Positions 17,612-25,656 of a stretch of 64,000 nt of DNA are shown here, in pieces. Numbering within the stretch: the stretch's first letter is position 1; each line of letters starts with the position of its first letter. The DNA is from an uncultured Micrococcaceae bacterium. Lineage in GTDB: Bacteria > Actinomycetota > Actinomycetes > Actinomycetales > Micrococcaceae. A program made the translations under genes and the position numbers. The notes under the pieces are model-generated. The model saw only the letters and a program-made list of their open reading frames with translations, ran no database searches and was not told where the DNA came from. The stretch covers positions 992,001 through 1,056,000 of the forward strand of contig CANNAD010000001.1 in the NCBI GenBank assembly GCA_947502645.1. Direction: 5' to 3'.

Positions 17612-17617
17612 AGTATA
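17612..17617 (-). promoter_or_regulatory. possible -10 element for the adenosyltransferase-SMR operon
   Basis: TATACT on the minus strand lies 8 bp upstream of ATG 17604, in the 52-bp divergent gap shared with the BCCT gene. Spacing would give a leaderless or very short-leader mRNA, which is common in actinobacteria. No good -35 hexamer is seen, so confidence is low. Confidence 0.3.
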
Positions 17618-17656
17618 TTGATTGCAGTACCTGACATCGATAAGTGAGGGGTATAT

Positions 17657-19384
17657 ATGTCCGAGGATCTAACGGATGGGTCTATCGAGTCACGGGTGGG
17701 TGAGCCGGAGTCGGCTCCTCCCTCCAAAGGCTGGGCCACCGTTGATAAAACAGTCTTCGGCATTTCCGCGGGCATTATCGTCATCGTCTGCCTGCTGGGC
17801 GTGTTGTTCACGGACCAGGTCGCTGATGGAACCGGCGCAGCCCTCAACTGGGTGACGGACAAGTTCGGCTGGTTGTTCATTCTCGGCGCTACAGGGTTCG
17901 TGGTCTTTTCACTGGTGCTTGCCTTTGGAAAGTACGGGAGCATCCCGCTGTCCCGCGAAGGCGAGAAAACCGAGTTCTCCACCATTTCCTGGATCGCAAT
18001 GATGTTCAGCGCCGGGATGGGTATCGGTCTGATGTTCTTCGGCGTGTACGAACCTGTCTCGCATATGGCCTCCCCTCCGCCGTTCGTTGATGCGGAGCCG
18101 AATAGCCCGGCTGCTGCCAGCAACGCCATGGCCTACACGTTCTTCCACTGGGGCCTGCACCCTTGGGCTATCTACTCCGTTGTGGGTCTGGCCTTGGCCT
18201 ACTCCACGTACCGCATGGGCCGCGGGAACCTGATGAGCGCGCCGTTCCAGTCGATTATCGGGAAGGATCGGATCGAGAAGAAGGGGTGGGGGAAACCCAT
18301 CGATATTCTCGCGATCATCTGTACCAAGTTCGGTTCGGCCACGTCCCTCGGGCTCGGCGCCCTGCAGATCGCAGCCGGTCTTTCACTGTTGCGCACCGGT
18401 GAGTTCAGCGACGACCCAGGCGTGGCAGCTCCCATCATCATCATCTGTGTCCTCACGGTCGGCGTGGTGTTCTCTGCTGCCAGCGGCGTATCCAAAGGCA
18501 TCAAATGGTTGAGCAACACCAACATGGTGCTCGCCGCGCTCCTGCTGGTTTTCGTTTTTGTCGTCGGCCCCACGGTATTCATCCTTGACCTGCTGCCGAA
18601 CTCCATCGGTTCCTACATCAACAACCTTGTTCCCATGAGCTTCCATTCGGCTGTCTTTGGTGGCTCCGACTGGTTGGCCAGCTGGACGATCTTCTACTGG
18701 GCCTGGTGGATCTCCTGGACGCCGTTCGTGGGTACGTTCATCGCGAAGATCTCCCGCGGACGCACCATCCGTGAATTCGTTCTGGGCGTTCTGCTTGTGC
18801 CTACCGCCGTGAGCATCCTCTGGTTCGTTGTTTTCGGTGGCGCTGGTATCCACCAGCAGCTCGCCGGTGAAGACATTGCCGGTACGGGCGATGAGGCCGC
18901 GGGCTTCTTCGCCGCGTTGCAAAATTACCCGTTCTTCATTGGTGCGGCCCTGATCGTGATGCTGTTGACCGCCGTGTTCTTCGTGAGCGGCGCCGATGCT
19001 GGCGCCCTGGTTCTGGGAACCCTCTCCAGCTACGGGCGCAAAGAGCCGTGGAAGCCGCTGGTCATCCTGTGGGCCGTTCTCACGGGTGCCGTGGCTGCGG
19101 TGCTCTTGTTTGTGGGCGGTCTGGGTGCTCTGCAGACCTTCACCATTCTGGCGTCGACTCCATTTGTGCTGGTGATACTTGGCCTTTGTGTTGCCCTGTA
19201 TGTTGACCTGCGGCGCGACCCGCTACGGCAGCGTAGGTCTGGGCCCGTGCGTGGTGCTGCCACTGCGCCACGGATGGTGCCGTTCAGCGAGCAGGCAATG
19301 GCCGAGGACAACGACGCACCTGACGCCGGCCAGGTGCCGGAAGATCCACAGACGGGGGAGACTCCGACGTCGACAAGGACCTGA
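17657..19384 (+). CDS. BCCT-family transporter (betaine/carnitine/choline type)
   Basis: A 575-residue protein with about twelve membrane helices and the BCCT signature region WTIFYWAWWISWTPFVGTFI followed by AKISRGRTIREFVLG. The ISAGIIVIVCLLGVLF and FSAGMGIGLMFFGVYEPVSH segments are standard for the family. These carriers use Na+ or H+ to import trimethylammonium osmolytes. The soluble C-terminal tail (about 45 residues, acidic) may be regulatory. The start is ATG 17657 after GTGAGGGG. It is divergent from the adenosyltransferase operon. Substrate specificity cannot be read with certainty. Confidence 0.93.
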   Translation: MSEDLTDGSIESRVGEPESAPPSKGWATVDKTVFGISAGIIVIVCLLGVLFTDQVADGTGAALNWVTDKFGWLFILGATGFVVFSLVLAFGKYGSIPLSREGEKTEFSTISWIAMMFSAGMGIGLMFFGVYEPVSHMASPPPFVDAEPNSPAAASNAMAYTFFHWGLHPWAIYSVVGLALAYSTYRMGRGNLMSAPFQSIIGKDRIEKKGWGKPIDILAIICTKFGSATSLGLGALQIAAGLSLLRTGEFSDDPGVAAPIIIICVLTVGVVFSAASGVSKGIKWLSNTNMVLAALLLVFVFVVGPTVFILDLLPNSIGSYINNLVPMSFHSAVFGGSDWLASWTIFYWAWWISWTPFVGTFIAKISRGRTIREFVLGVLLVPTAVSILWFVVFGGAGIHQQLAGEDIAGTGDEAAGFFAALQNYPFFIGAALIVMLLTAVFFVSGADAGALVLGTLSSYGRKEPWKPLVILWAVLTGAVAAVLLFVGGLGALQTFTILASTPFVLVILGLCVALYVDLRRDPLRQRRSGPVRGAATAPRMVPFSEQAMAEDNDAPDAGQVPEDPQTGETPTSTRT

Positions 19385-19558
19385 TTCGACATGTGATATT
19401 GACCTCACATCAGGGTACGAAGTAGCCTTAGTAAACGGGTGAAGCAGCCGCCTGTGCACCTGGAGTGAAGGATTGTGCGAGGCGATGTTGCCTTGATGGC
19501 ACGACCCTCCCCAACCTCCTCTCGCAGAGTGCAGTTGAATGCGTCTCAGGAGGTCCAT

Positions 19559-19831
19559 ATGTCTATCGTTCATGAATCACCACGCTCAGCGTCCTTTTCT
19601 GTCCTGACCAAGCGGGGTGATATCGCGGCCCCAGCGCAAGTGCCGACGTGTGACACATGCGGCACGGATGAGCACCTTATCTACGAGGAGTACGTTCCTG
19701 CCCGTATGTCGAGTCCCGGAAGCGACGCCGTGTCGGCCAACGCCTCCTACTCGTGCTCCGAGTGCGGACGCTTCAGTGCCCACGCAGTACCGGCGTCGTG
19801 GTGCCCGCCGAACTGGTCTTTCTACGGTTAG
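19559..19831 (+). CDS. small zinc-ribbon-like protein, unknown function
   Basis: Ninety residues starting at ATG 19559 behind a strong AGGAGG at 19548-19553. Four cysteines in two pairs, C31-x-x-C34 (PTCDTCGTD) and C66-x-x-C69 (YSCSECGRF), form a likely zinc ribbon. The C-terminus (HAVPASWCPPNWSFYG) is aromatic. I do not recognise a named family. It stands between two transporters in the same direction, 51 bp ahead of the APC permease, so co-expression with it is possible. Confidence 0.6.
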   Translation: MSIVHESPRSASFSVLTKRGDIAAPAQVPTCDTCGTDEHLIYEEYVPARMSSPGSDAVSANASYSCSECGRFSAHAVPASWCPPNWSFYG

Positions 19832-19882
19832 CCTGCCCCGTCGGCCGTAGGAGGTTCAGGAAAATCAACGAGAGCGGGGACC

Positions 19883-21238
19883 GTGCACCAGACAGAAGCA
19901 GTTGAGCAGGAGAGAAGCGACAGCAAACTGAAGAAGGGGATCAGCGGGAAACTCCTGTTCCTATTCATCCTCGGAGACGTTCTGGGCGCGGGTATCTACG
20001 CCCTCGTGGGAGTTATCGCAGGCGAAGTCGGGGGCGCGATCTGGGTTCCCATGCTCATCGCACTGTTGCTCGCACTGCTAACTGCCGCCTCTTATGCCGA
20101 ACTGGTGACAAAGTATCCGCGTGCTGGTGGCGCGGCGGTCTTTGCTGAGCGCGCATACCGGAAACCGATGATCTCCTTTCTGGTGGGCTACGCCATGCTT
20201 GCCGCCGGCGTCACCAGTGCAGCCGGACTGTCCATTGCTTTCGCGGGCTATTTCACCGAGTTCCTCCCTGGCCCACAGCTCCTGATCACCAGTGTTTTCC
20301 TCATCGCCGTAGCCCTGCTGAACGCGCGCGGCATCAAGGAATCAGTGCGCAGCAACGTGGTCATGACGGTCATCGAGGTGTCGGGTCTGATCCTCGTCAT
20401 CGTTCTCGTAGCCCTCATGCTTGGCGCCGGCGACGGTGAGATTGGCCGTGTTACCGATTTCCGCGACGGCGTCAGCGCACCCGTGGCCGTACTTGGCGCC
20501 GCGCTCATTGCCTACTACTCGTTCGTGGGGTTCGAGGTTTCAGCGAACGTGGCGGAAGAAGTGCAGAATGTCCGCAAGGTATACCCGAAAGCCCTCTTTG
20601 GTGCCCTCCTGACGGCCGGCGTTGTTTACGTGCTCATTGGCCTGGCGGCGTCTGTCACACTTTCTCCGCAGGACCTGGAGTCCTCGGACGGCCCGCTGCT
20701 CGCCGTCGTGGAAGCAACCGGATTCGGGATTCCTTCGTGGCTCTTCGGAACCGTCGCGCTCATAGCCGTTGCCAACGGCGCACTTCTGACCATGATCATG
20801 GCCAGCCGCCTCACGTACGGCATGGCTGAAGAAGGCTTGTTGCCCGCTGTCTTCGGCCGGGTCCTGCCGAACCGCCGCACTCCGTGGGTTGCCATCGTCG
20901 TCACAACCGCCGTCGCACTGGTCCTGACCTTCACAGGTGGACTGGCAGCACTTGCCGAAACCGTGGTGCTTCTGTTGCTTTTCGTTTTCCTCAGCACCAA
21001 CATTGCCGTTCTCGTCGTCCGCAAGGACGAGGTAGAGGAAAAGCACTTCACGGCGCCCACTATTGTCCCGGTTCTCGCGATCCTCTCGTGTCTGGTGCTG
21101 CTCACGCAGCAGGACGGCGCCGTCTGGCTGCGAGCTGGCATCCTCATGGCAATCGGCGTGGGGCTGTACTTGTTGACGCGCATCAAAAGGCAGAAAACAA
21201 CGGAACATCATGAGGAGTTGCATCATGGCTCAAACTGA
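19883..21238 (+). CDS. APC-family amino acid/amine permease
   Basis: A 451-residue integral membrane protein with about twelve helices. The first helix carries LGDVLGAGIYALVGVIAGEVGG, the broken-helix GxGIY motif of APC transporters, followed by AASYAELVTKYPRAGGAAVF. The N-terminus is polar (MHQTEAVEQERSDSKLKKG) and the start is GTG 19883. The 3' end overlaps the following FAD/Rieske oxidoreductase by 14 bp, so transport and oxidation of the same amine or amino acid are probably linked. The substrate is unknown. Confidence 0.92.
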   Translation: MHQTEAVEQERSDSKLKKGISGKLLFLFILGDVLGAGIYALVGVIAGEVGGAIWVPMLIALLLALLTAASYAELVTKYPRAGGAAVFAERAYRKPMISFLVGYAMLAAGVTSAAGLSIAFAGYFTEFLPGPQLLITSVFLIAVALLNARGIKESVRSNVVMTVIEVSGLILVIVLVALMLGAGDGEIGRVTDFRDGVSAPVAVLGAALIAYYSFVGFEVSANVAEEVQNVRKVYPKALFGALLTAGVVYVLIGLAASVTLSPQDLESSDGPLLAVVEATGFGIPSWLFGTVALIAVANGALLTMIMASRLTYGMAEEGLLPAVFGRVLPNRRTPWVAIVVTTAVALVLTFTGGLAALAETVVLLLLFVFLSTNIAVLVVRKDEVEEKHFTAPTIVPVLAILSCLVLLTQQDGAVWLRAGILMAIGVGLYLLTRIKRQKTTEHHEELHHGSN

Positions 21239-22766
21239 AGGTTCACATATCTCGCCCTGGGTGCACACCATGAGGGCACCCGATGTTGGATCGTCTAACC
21301 TCGCAGATGTGAATGCCGACGTCCTGGTTATCGGTGGCGGTATCACAGGGATCACGACGGCGTTGCTGTTGCAGGAATCCGGAAAATCGGTGGCCGTGAT
21401 CGATGCAGGCAGAATCGGAGAGTCCGTCACAACGCACTCCACGGTAAAAGTCACCTACGGGCATGGCCTGCTGTACTCGAGCATCGAAGCGAAACACGGC
21501 ACGGAGGCAGCTGCGGCCTACGCACAGGCAAACGTTGCCGGGTTCCAGAAAATCCTGGAACTGGCTGATGAGCATCACATTGACTGCATACTTGAGCGCG
21601 AACGACCGCACGCCATTTACGCCGAGGGGCCGCAACAAGCTGGCGACGTTGAGCAAGAAGCAGAGGTTGCCAGGCGCATCGGGTTGCCGGTGACGCTCGA
21701 TCTGGAAGCACCACTGCCATTCGGGACCGGTCCCGTCCTGACCTACAAGGATCAGGCGCAGTTCCACCCCGGCCAATATCTGACCGGGCTGACGGAAGCA
21801 TTTGTCAGCGCCGGAGGGACTGTCCTCGAGGGCATACGCGCTGAGGGTGTCGATGAGGACGAAGATATCTGCCATGTGGAAACATCGGCCGGCCCCGTAT
21901 CCGCGCAGCATGTGGTGGTAGCCACCCACTCCCCGTTCCTTGACCGCGGCGGCCAGTTTGCCCGAATGAAAGCGCAGCGCTCCTACGGTGTGGCGGGAGT
22001 ACTTCCCCAGGGACGCACCGCCGGGATGGCAACCAGCGCCGGCTCTCCTGGCTACTCGACACGCACCGCGCAACTCGGTGGGGAAGAGCTGCTGATTGTC
22101 GTGGGGCAGAGCCACGAGGTAGGGCATGTCACGGAAACCGCTCAGCGGTGGGACCACCTGAGGCAGTGGGCCACCGATCACTTCGGCATCGACCAATTTC
22201 GTTACTACTGGTCCGCAGAAGAGCTGAGCAGCCTGGATCATTTGCCGTTTGTAGGCTTCATTGCACCTCGTTCTCACCGGATACTCACCGCAACCGGCTT
22301 TGACGGCTGGGGGATGACCAACGGAACCGGTGCCGCAATCCTCATGAAGGATCTCATCCTCGGACATGACAACCCATGGGCTTCAGTATTTGATGCCCGC
22401 CGTGCAACAAAGAGCATTCCCGGCAAGGAATTCCTCACGCACAACGCGCACGTCGGCAAGACCCTGATCAAGGACCGGGTCATCGGCGGCCCCAAAGGGT
22501 CACCAGAGGATTTACAGCCCGGGCAAGCCCGCGTCCTCCAAGCCGACGGCGAGCAAACAGCCGCATACCGCGACGACGACGGCACACTGCACTGCGTCTC
22601 AGCCGTCTGCACCCACATGGGGTGCAACGTTCAGTGGAACGACGGCGAGAGGACCTGGGACTGCCCCTGCCATGGATCCCGATTCAGCCACGAAGGCCAG
22701 GTCCTGCATGGGCCCGCAACCAAACCCCTCGCACAGAAAAACGAAGCGAGGAGTGACGCTCCTTAG
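21225..22766 (+). CDS. FAD-dependent oxidoreductase (DAO fold) fused to a C-terminal Rieske [2Fe-2S] domain
   Basis: A 513-residue protein. Residues 30-60 hold the Rossmann motif DVLVIGGGITGITTALLLQE and the body (to about 390) is a DAO-type glycine/D-amino-acid oxidase fold ending ILTATGFDGWGMTNGTGAA. Residues about 425-505 form a Rieske domain with C462-T-H464, C467, C480, C482 and H483; the two extra cysteines can form the disulfide of high-potential Rieske centres. This fusion resembles Bacillus YhfW. It starts inside the permease gene, implying coupled translation. The Rieske C-terminus (PLAQKNEARSDAP) differs from the usual PxxPL ending. Confidence 0.9.
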   Translation: MAQTEGSHISPWVHTMRAPDVGSSNLADVNADVLVIGGGITGITTALLLQESGKSVAVIDAGRIGESVTTHSTVKVTYGHGLLYSSIEAKHGTEAAAAYAQANVAGFQKILELADEHHIDCILERERPHAIYAEGPQQAGDVEQEAEVARRIGLPVTLDLEAPLPFGTGPVLTYKDQAQFHPGQYLTGLTEAFVSAGGTVLEGIRAEGVDEDEDICHVETSAGPVSAQHVVVATHSPFLDRGGQFARMKAQRSYGVAGVLPQGRTAGMATSAGSPGYSTRTAQLGGEELLIVVGQSHEVGHVTETAQRWDHLRQWATDHFGIDQFRYYWSAEELSSLDHLPFVGFIAPRSHRILTATGFDGWGMTNGTGAAILMKDLILGHDNPWASVFDARRATKSIPGKEFLTHNAHVGKTLIKDRVIGGPKGSPEDLQPGQARVLQADGEQTAAYRDDDGTLHCVSAVCTHMGCNVQWNDGERTWDCPCHGSRFSHEGQVLHGPATKPLAQKNEARSDAP

Positions 22767-22810
22767 GAAGGGACTGCCTTAGGAGTGACGCGCCCTAAGA
22801 GTGACGCAGC
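22748..22810. repeat. short triplicated GAGTGACGC repeat at a convergent gene end
   Basis: AGTGACGC occurs three times within about 55 bp: at the end of the Rieske gene, in the 28-bp gap and at the 3' end of the alarmone-synthetase gene. Copies two and three are next to the minus-strand stop. The pattern could be slippage-type duplication; no function is visible. Confidence 0.45.
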
Positions 22811-23913
22811 GCCTCCGCGCCCTTGAACGCCTTGATCTGACGGTGTCTGCGTAGGAGGCTGTCGCGGCGCGGGTGCATCTCGGCATCTGCGGTCTCTGCC
22901 GTCAGGTCGATGTGGGCTGTTCCGAACCGCCACAACAGCACATCATCGAGCAGGCGGTCCGGTCCGGGGGAGTAGCGGTGTTCCAGGGCTCTGCGGACCT
23001 TCGTGATGGTTCCGGCCTGCAACAGGTCAGCCAACTCCATGGTGGTTTTCAATCCATGCGCAGCCAGCAGTTCGGCGGCCCAGCCCCAGTCGTCGTCGGA
23101 CTTTCGGTCCACGTGCGGAAGTAGCGTTTCCCAGACGTGGCGAATGCGGTTGGGGGTGAGCGGTTCAGCGCCTTCACCGTCCTCGTCCCAGAAGCCAGTC
23201 ACGGTTTCATACCTGTCATACAGCTCGGCGAAGGCTGATTCCACTGTTTCCAGCATGGCCGCCGTCGCCGTGAACTGCCGATCGAGGTACGGGCTCCACG
23301 CGCGCGGATCAGATGCCTTGAACCGGATATCGTGCTCAATTTCGCTCCACGCATGAGCCAGAATGGTGCGGATCTGTACCTCAAACATGTAGCTGCCCGA
23401 GGCATGGCCCTCCGGCTCCACCGTCTGCTGGAACCGCTTGACGACGTCGTTCTTGATGGTCCTGAGAATCAGGTGACGGCTGGAATACCCGTACGTCCCG
23501 GATTCGATGGAGCCGATGTCCTTCTCGCGGTCCCCGCGGCAGTCGAACTCGGCGCGATGGCGTTTGATGAGGTTCGCGGCGAGTGCCACCTCATGGGGAA
23601 GGGCGGTAATGACCCGCACACCGACCAGATCCGTCAGGTTCCGCAGCGGGTCAGGAAAAACCAGCGCCGGCGGGTCTTCCTCGGAAACGGGCTCGAGCAT
23701 CCGCGACGCCTTCTCACGGAATGACTCCAGAGACTTGGTGCGCGCAGTAACAAAAAGGGGCTGGACTGAGGAGTCAGCGAACATGTTCTGAATCTCGGCG
23801 CGCACTTCCTGCGTCACGAACTCCATGCTGCCGCGAATACGTTCGAATTCCTCAACATTCGCCTGGACCACGGGCCTCAGGCTCTCATCCAACCGTTCCC
23901 AGTTACTGCTCAT
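22795..23913 (-). CDS. RelA/SpoT-domain (p)ppGpp synthetase with a long C-terminal extension
   Basis: A 372-residue protein with a complete RelA/SpoT synthetase domain at about 40-215: R58-x-K60 and SFREK (ATP site), D95 in DLVGVRVITAL (Mg), Y143/S145/H147 in YGYSSRHLIL (GTP site), E178/Q180 in FEVQIRT, and H187-x-W-x-E-x-x-H194. There is no HD hydrolase or TGS/ACT domain. About 150 residues follow, including an ETLLPHVDRKSDDDWGWAA segment, longer than standard small alarmone synthetases (200-250). The start ATG 23913 follows GGGAG. It stands alone, convergent with the Rieske gene; no antitoxin-like neighbour is present. Confidence 0.88.
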   Translation of the reverse strand: MSSNWERLDESLRPVVQANVEEFERIRGSMEFVTQEVRAEIQNMFADSSVQPLFVTARTKSLESFREKASRMLEPVSEEDPPALVFPDPLRNLTDLVGVRVITALPHEVALAANLIKRHRAEFDCRGDREKDIGSIESGTYGYSSRHLILRTIKNDVVKRFQQTVEPEGHASGSYMFEVQIRTILAHAWSEIEHDIRFKASDPRAWSPYLDRQFTATAAMLETVESAFAELYDRYETVTGFWDEDGEGAEPLTPNRIRHVWETLLPHVDRKSDDDWGWAAELLAAHGLKTTMELADLLQAGTITKVRRALEHRYSPGPDRLLDDVLLWRFGTAHIDLTAETADAEMHPRRDSLLRRHRQIKAFKGAEALRHS

Positions 23914-24011
23914 GCGCACTCCCTTTCCTGCCAATCGCCAGCCTACCCGTCAGCACTGACAATCCGCAGGTATGCTCGATCCCGCACGTATGACCTATCG
24001 AAGGGAAGCCG

Positions 24012-24740
24012 TTGGAGCTCATCAATCAGTGGTGGCAGCAGGTCCTCGCCGGCTTCGCACAGGCACAGCCGCCGGATGTCACCGCTACGGAACTGCTCAT
24101 CATCGCGCTCATCGCGGCTGCACTCTCGATTCCGGCCGCCAGCTGGCGTTACTTCGGGCTGTTCACCACGGTGGTCCACGAACTCGGCCACGCCTTCACC
24201 GCCCTCATGACCGGGCGTCTACTCACCGGCATCACCCTCAACCGCGACCATTCCGGCATGACCACCTCCTACGGCCGCGGCGGTTGGCGGACCGTGTGGT
24301 CCGGGTTCTGGGGATACCCGGTTCCCGCCGTCGTCGGAGCCGTCCTGGTGTGGGCGGGTCTCTCCGGGTGGGGTCCGGCCGCGACGTCGGTGGGCGCCCT
24401 GGTGCTGCTGGCAACCCTCCTGTTCATCCGCAACTGGATGGGGCTGCTCATCATGCTGGGCGCCGTCGTCGTTTCCGCCGTGCTGATCCTCGCGGTGCCA
24501 GCCGCTTTCACGGGGCATGTGGTGGTGGCCCTCGGCCTGGCCCTGCTGGTTGGAGCGGTCCGCGACTTCATCAACCTCATCACCGTCCACACGTCACGAC
24601 GGCGCAGCGTTGGCCAGTCCGACGCCTACCTCCTCTACCGCCAGACCCACATCCCATCCGCCGTGTGGCTGCTGCTGTTCGCCGTCGTCATCGGTTTGTC
24701 ATGGACGTTTGCCGGTTACACCATCAACAACGCCCTCTAG
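24012..24740 (+). CDS. M50-family membrane metallopeptidase
   Basis: A 242-residue protein with about six membrane helices and a zinc motif H56-E-L-G-H60 (TVVHELGHAFTALMTG) in the second helix. A second conserved part, VGAVRDFINLITVH, provides the downstream Asp/Asn typical of M50B-type peptidases. These enzymes cut substrates within the membrane; many actinobacterial members have unknown targets. The start TTG 24012 is preceded by GAAGGGAAGCC. The next gene begins 17 bp after its stop, so they may form an operon. Confidence 0.85.
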   Translation: MELINQWWQQVLAGFAQAQPPDVTATELLIIALIAAALSIPAASWRYFGLFTTVVHELGHAFTALMTGRLLTGITLNRDHSGMTTSYGRGGWRTVWSGFWGYPVPAVVGAVLVWAGLSGWGPAATSVGALVLLATLLFIRNWMGLLIMLGAVVVSAVLILAVPAAFTGHVVVALGLALLVGAVRDFINLITVHTSRRRSVGQSDAYLLYRQTHIPSAVWLLLFAVVIGLSWTFAGYTINNAL

Positions 24741-24757
24741 CCTTCGAAGGGACCATC

Positions 24758-25498
24758 ATGCCGCAGCGTTACTCCTACGGGGAGGATCCCAGCCAGTACA
24801 CGGATCTGTTCCTGCCTGCTGAACGCCGAAACAACGCTGTCATTGTCATTATCCATGGCGGCTACTGGCGTTCGAAGTACGACGCCGGGCTGGGCGTTCC
24901 ACTGGCGGAAGACCTCTCCTCGCGCGGATACGCCTGCTGGAATCTGGAGTACCGCAGGGCCGGTAATGGGGGCGGGTGGCCGGAAACGTTCGACGACGTC
25001 GGTGCTGGCATTGATGCGCTCGCCGGCGCGGCGGAGGAGCATGAACTGGAGCTCGGCAATGTCATTGCTCTTGGCCATTCGGCGGGAGGACATCTGGCCG
25101 TGTGGGCGGCGGCGCGGGACGTTGGGTCTGGTGTGAAGCTGGCCGGGGTGGTCAGTCAGTCAGGGCTATTGAACCTGCACATGGCGCACTCACTGGGTCT
25201 GAGCGAAAATGCCGCCCAGAACCTCATGGGAACGGCCCCGGATGAGGAGCCGGAACGGTGGAAGCTAGCGGACCCCATGAACGCCATCCCGCTCAGTGTG
25301 CCGGTCATCGCCCTCCACGGCGACGACGACGCCACCGTCCCACTCAGCGAATCGACCAGCTATGTTGATGCGGCAGTCGCTGCCGGAGCCGACGTCGAGC
25401 TCCGTATGATCCCTGGGGATCACTTCGGGATGATCACCCCCGGTACAGCGGCCTGGGAGGACGTGGCGACGGCGGTAGCGGACCTCGCGCGGACGTGA
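24758..25498 (+). CDS. alpha/beta hydrolase, kynurenine-formamidase-like
   Basis: A 246-residue alpha/beta hydrolase with H33-G-G-Y-W37 oxyanion motif (VIIHGGYWRS), nucleophile S108 in ALGHSAGGHLAVWA, catalytic Asp region ALHGDDDATVPL and His in MIPGDHFGM. The HGGYW motif is characteristic of arylformamidase-type hydrolases, so kynurenine formamidase activity is possible, but no tryptophan-catabolic genes are near and an unassigned esterase is equally likely. ATG 24758 follows GAAGGGACCATC. It lies 17 bp behind the M50 peptidase gene. Confidence 0.85.
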   Translation: MPQRYSYGEDPSQYTDLFLPAERRNNAVIVIIHGGYWRSKYDAGLGVPLAEDLSSRGYACWNLEYRRAGNGGGWPETFDDVGAGIDALAGAAEEHELELGNVIALGHSAGGHLAVWAAARDVGSGVKLAGVVSQSGLLNLHMAHSLGLSENAAQNLMGTAPDEEPERWKLADPMNAIPLSVPVIALHGDDDATVPLSESTSYVDAAVAAGADVELRMIPGDHFGMITPGTAAWEDVATAVADLART

Positions 25499-25604
25499 CC
25501 CCGTTTAAGCGTGCAGCAGACGCGACCTTGACGCGCTCAACCTCACGAGTGCTGCACGAAATCTTGAGGTCACGCTGCTGGCGGTCCCGTTAAACGAGGG
25601 AACG
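25499..25604. repeat. intergenic region with nested imperfect inverted repeats
   Basis: The 106-bp stretch has arms CGTTTAA / TTAAACG near its ends, GTGCAGCA / TGCTGCAC inside, and CGCGACCTTGA against TTGAGGTCACG. The arms allow a long imperfect hairpin. It lies between convergent genes and codes for nothing visible. Confidence 0.5.
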
Positions 25605-25628
25605 GCCGGTCCCCCCAACAGGACCGAC
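25605..25628 (-). terminator. hairpin after the peptide ABC operon
   Basis: CGGTCC (25607-25612) and GGACCG (25621-25626) form a GC stem with an 8-nt loop, 29 bp beyond the stop of the substrate-binding protein gene. No T-tract follows, as is usual for many actinobacterial terminators, so function is inferred. Confidence 0.4.
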
Positions 25629-25656
25629 CGCTCCGGCTTCTCGTGGATCGAAGTGG

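Noticed and set aside
23972-25498. A 508-codon frame covering both the M50 peptidase region and the hydrolase
   Set aside because: The hydrolase part is real from ATG 24758, but the upstream part is an Arg/His-rich shadow of the M50 gene; not a fusion.
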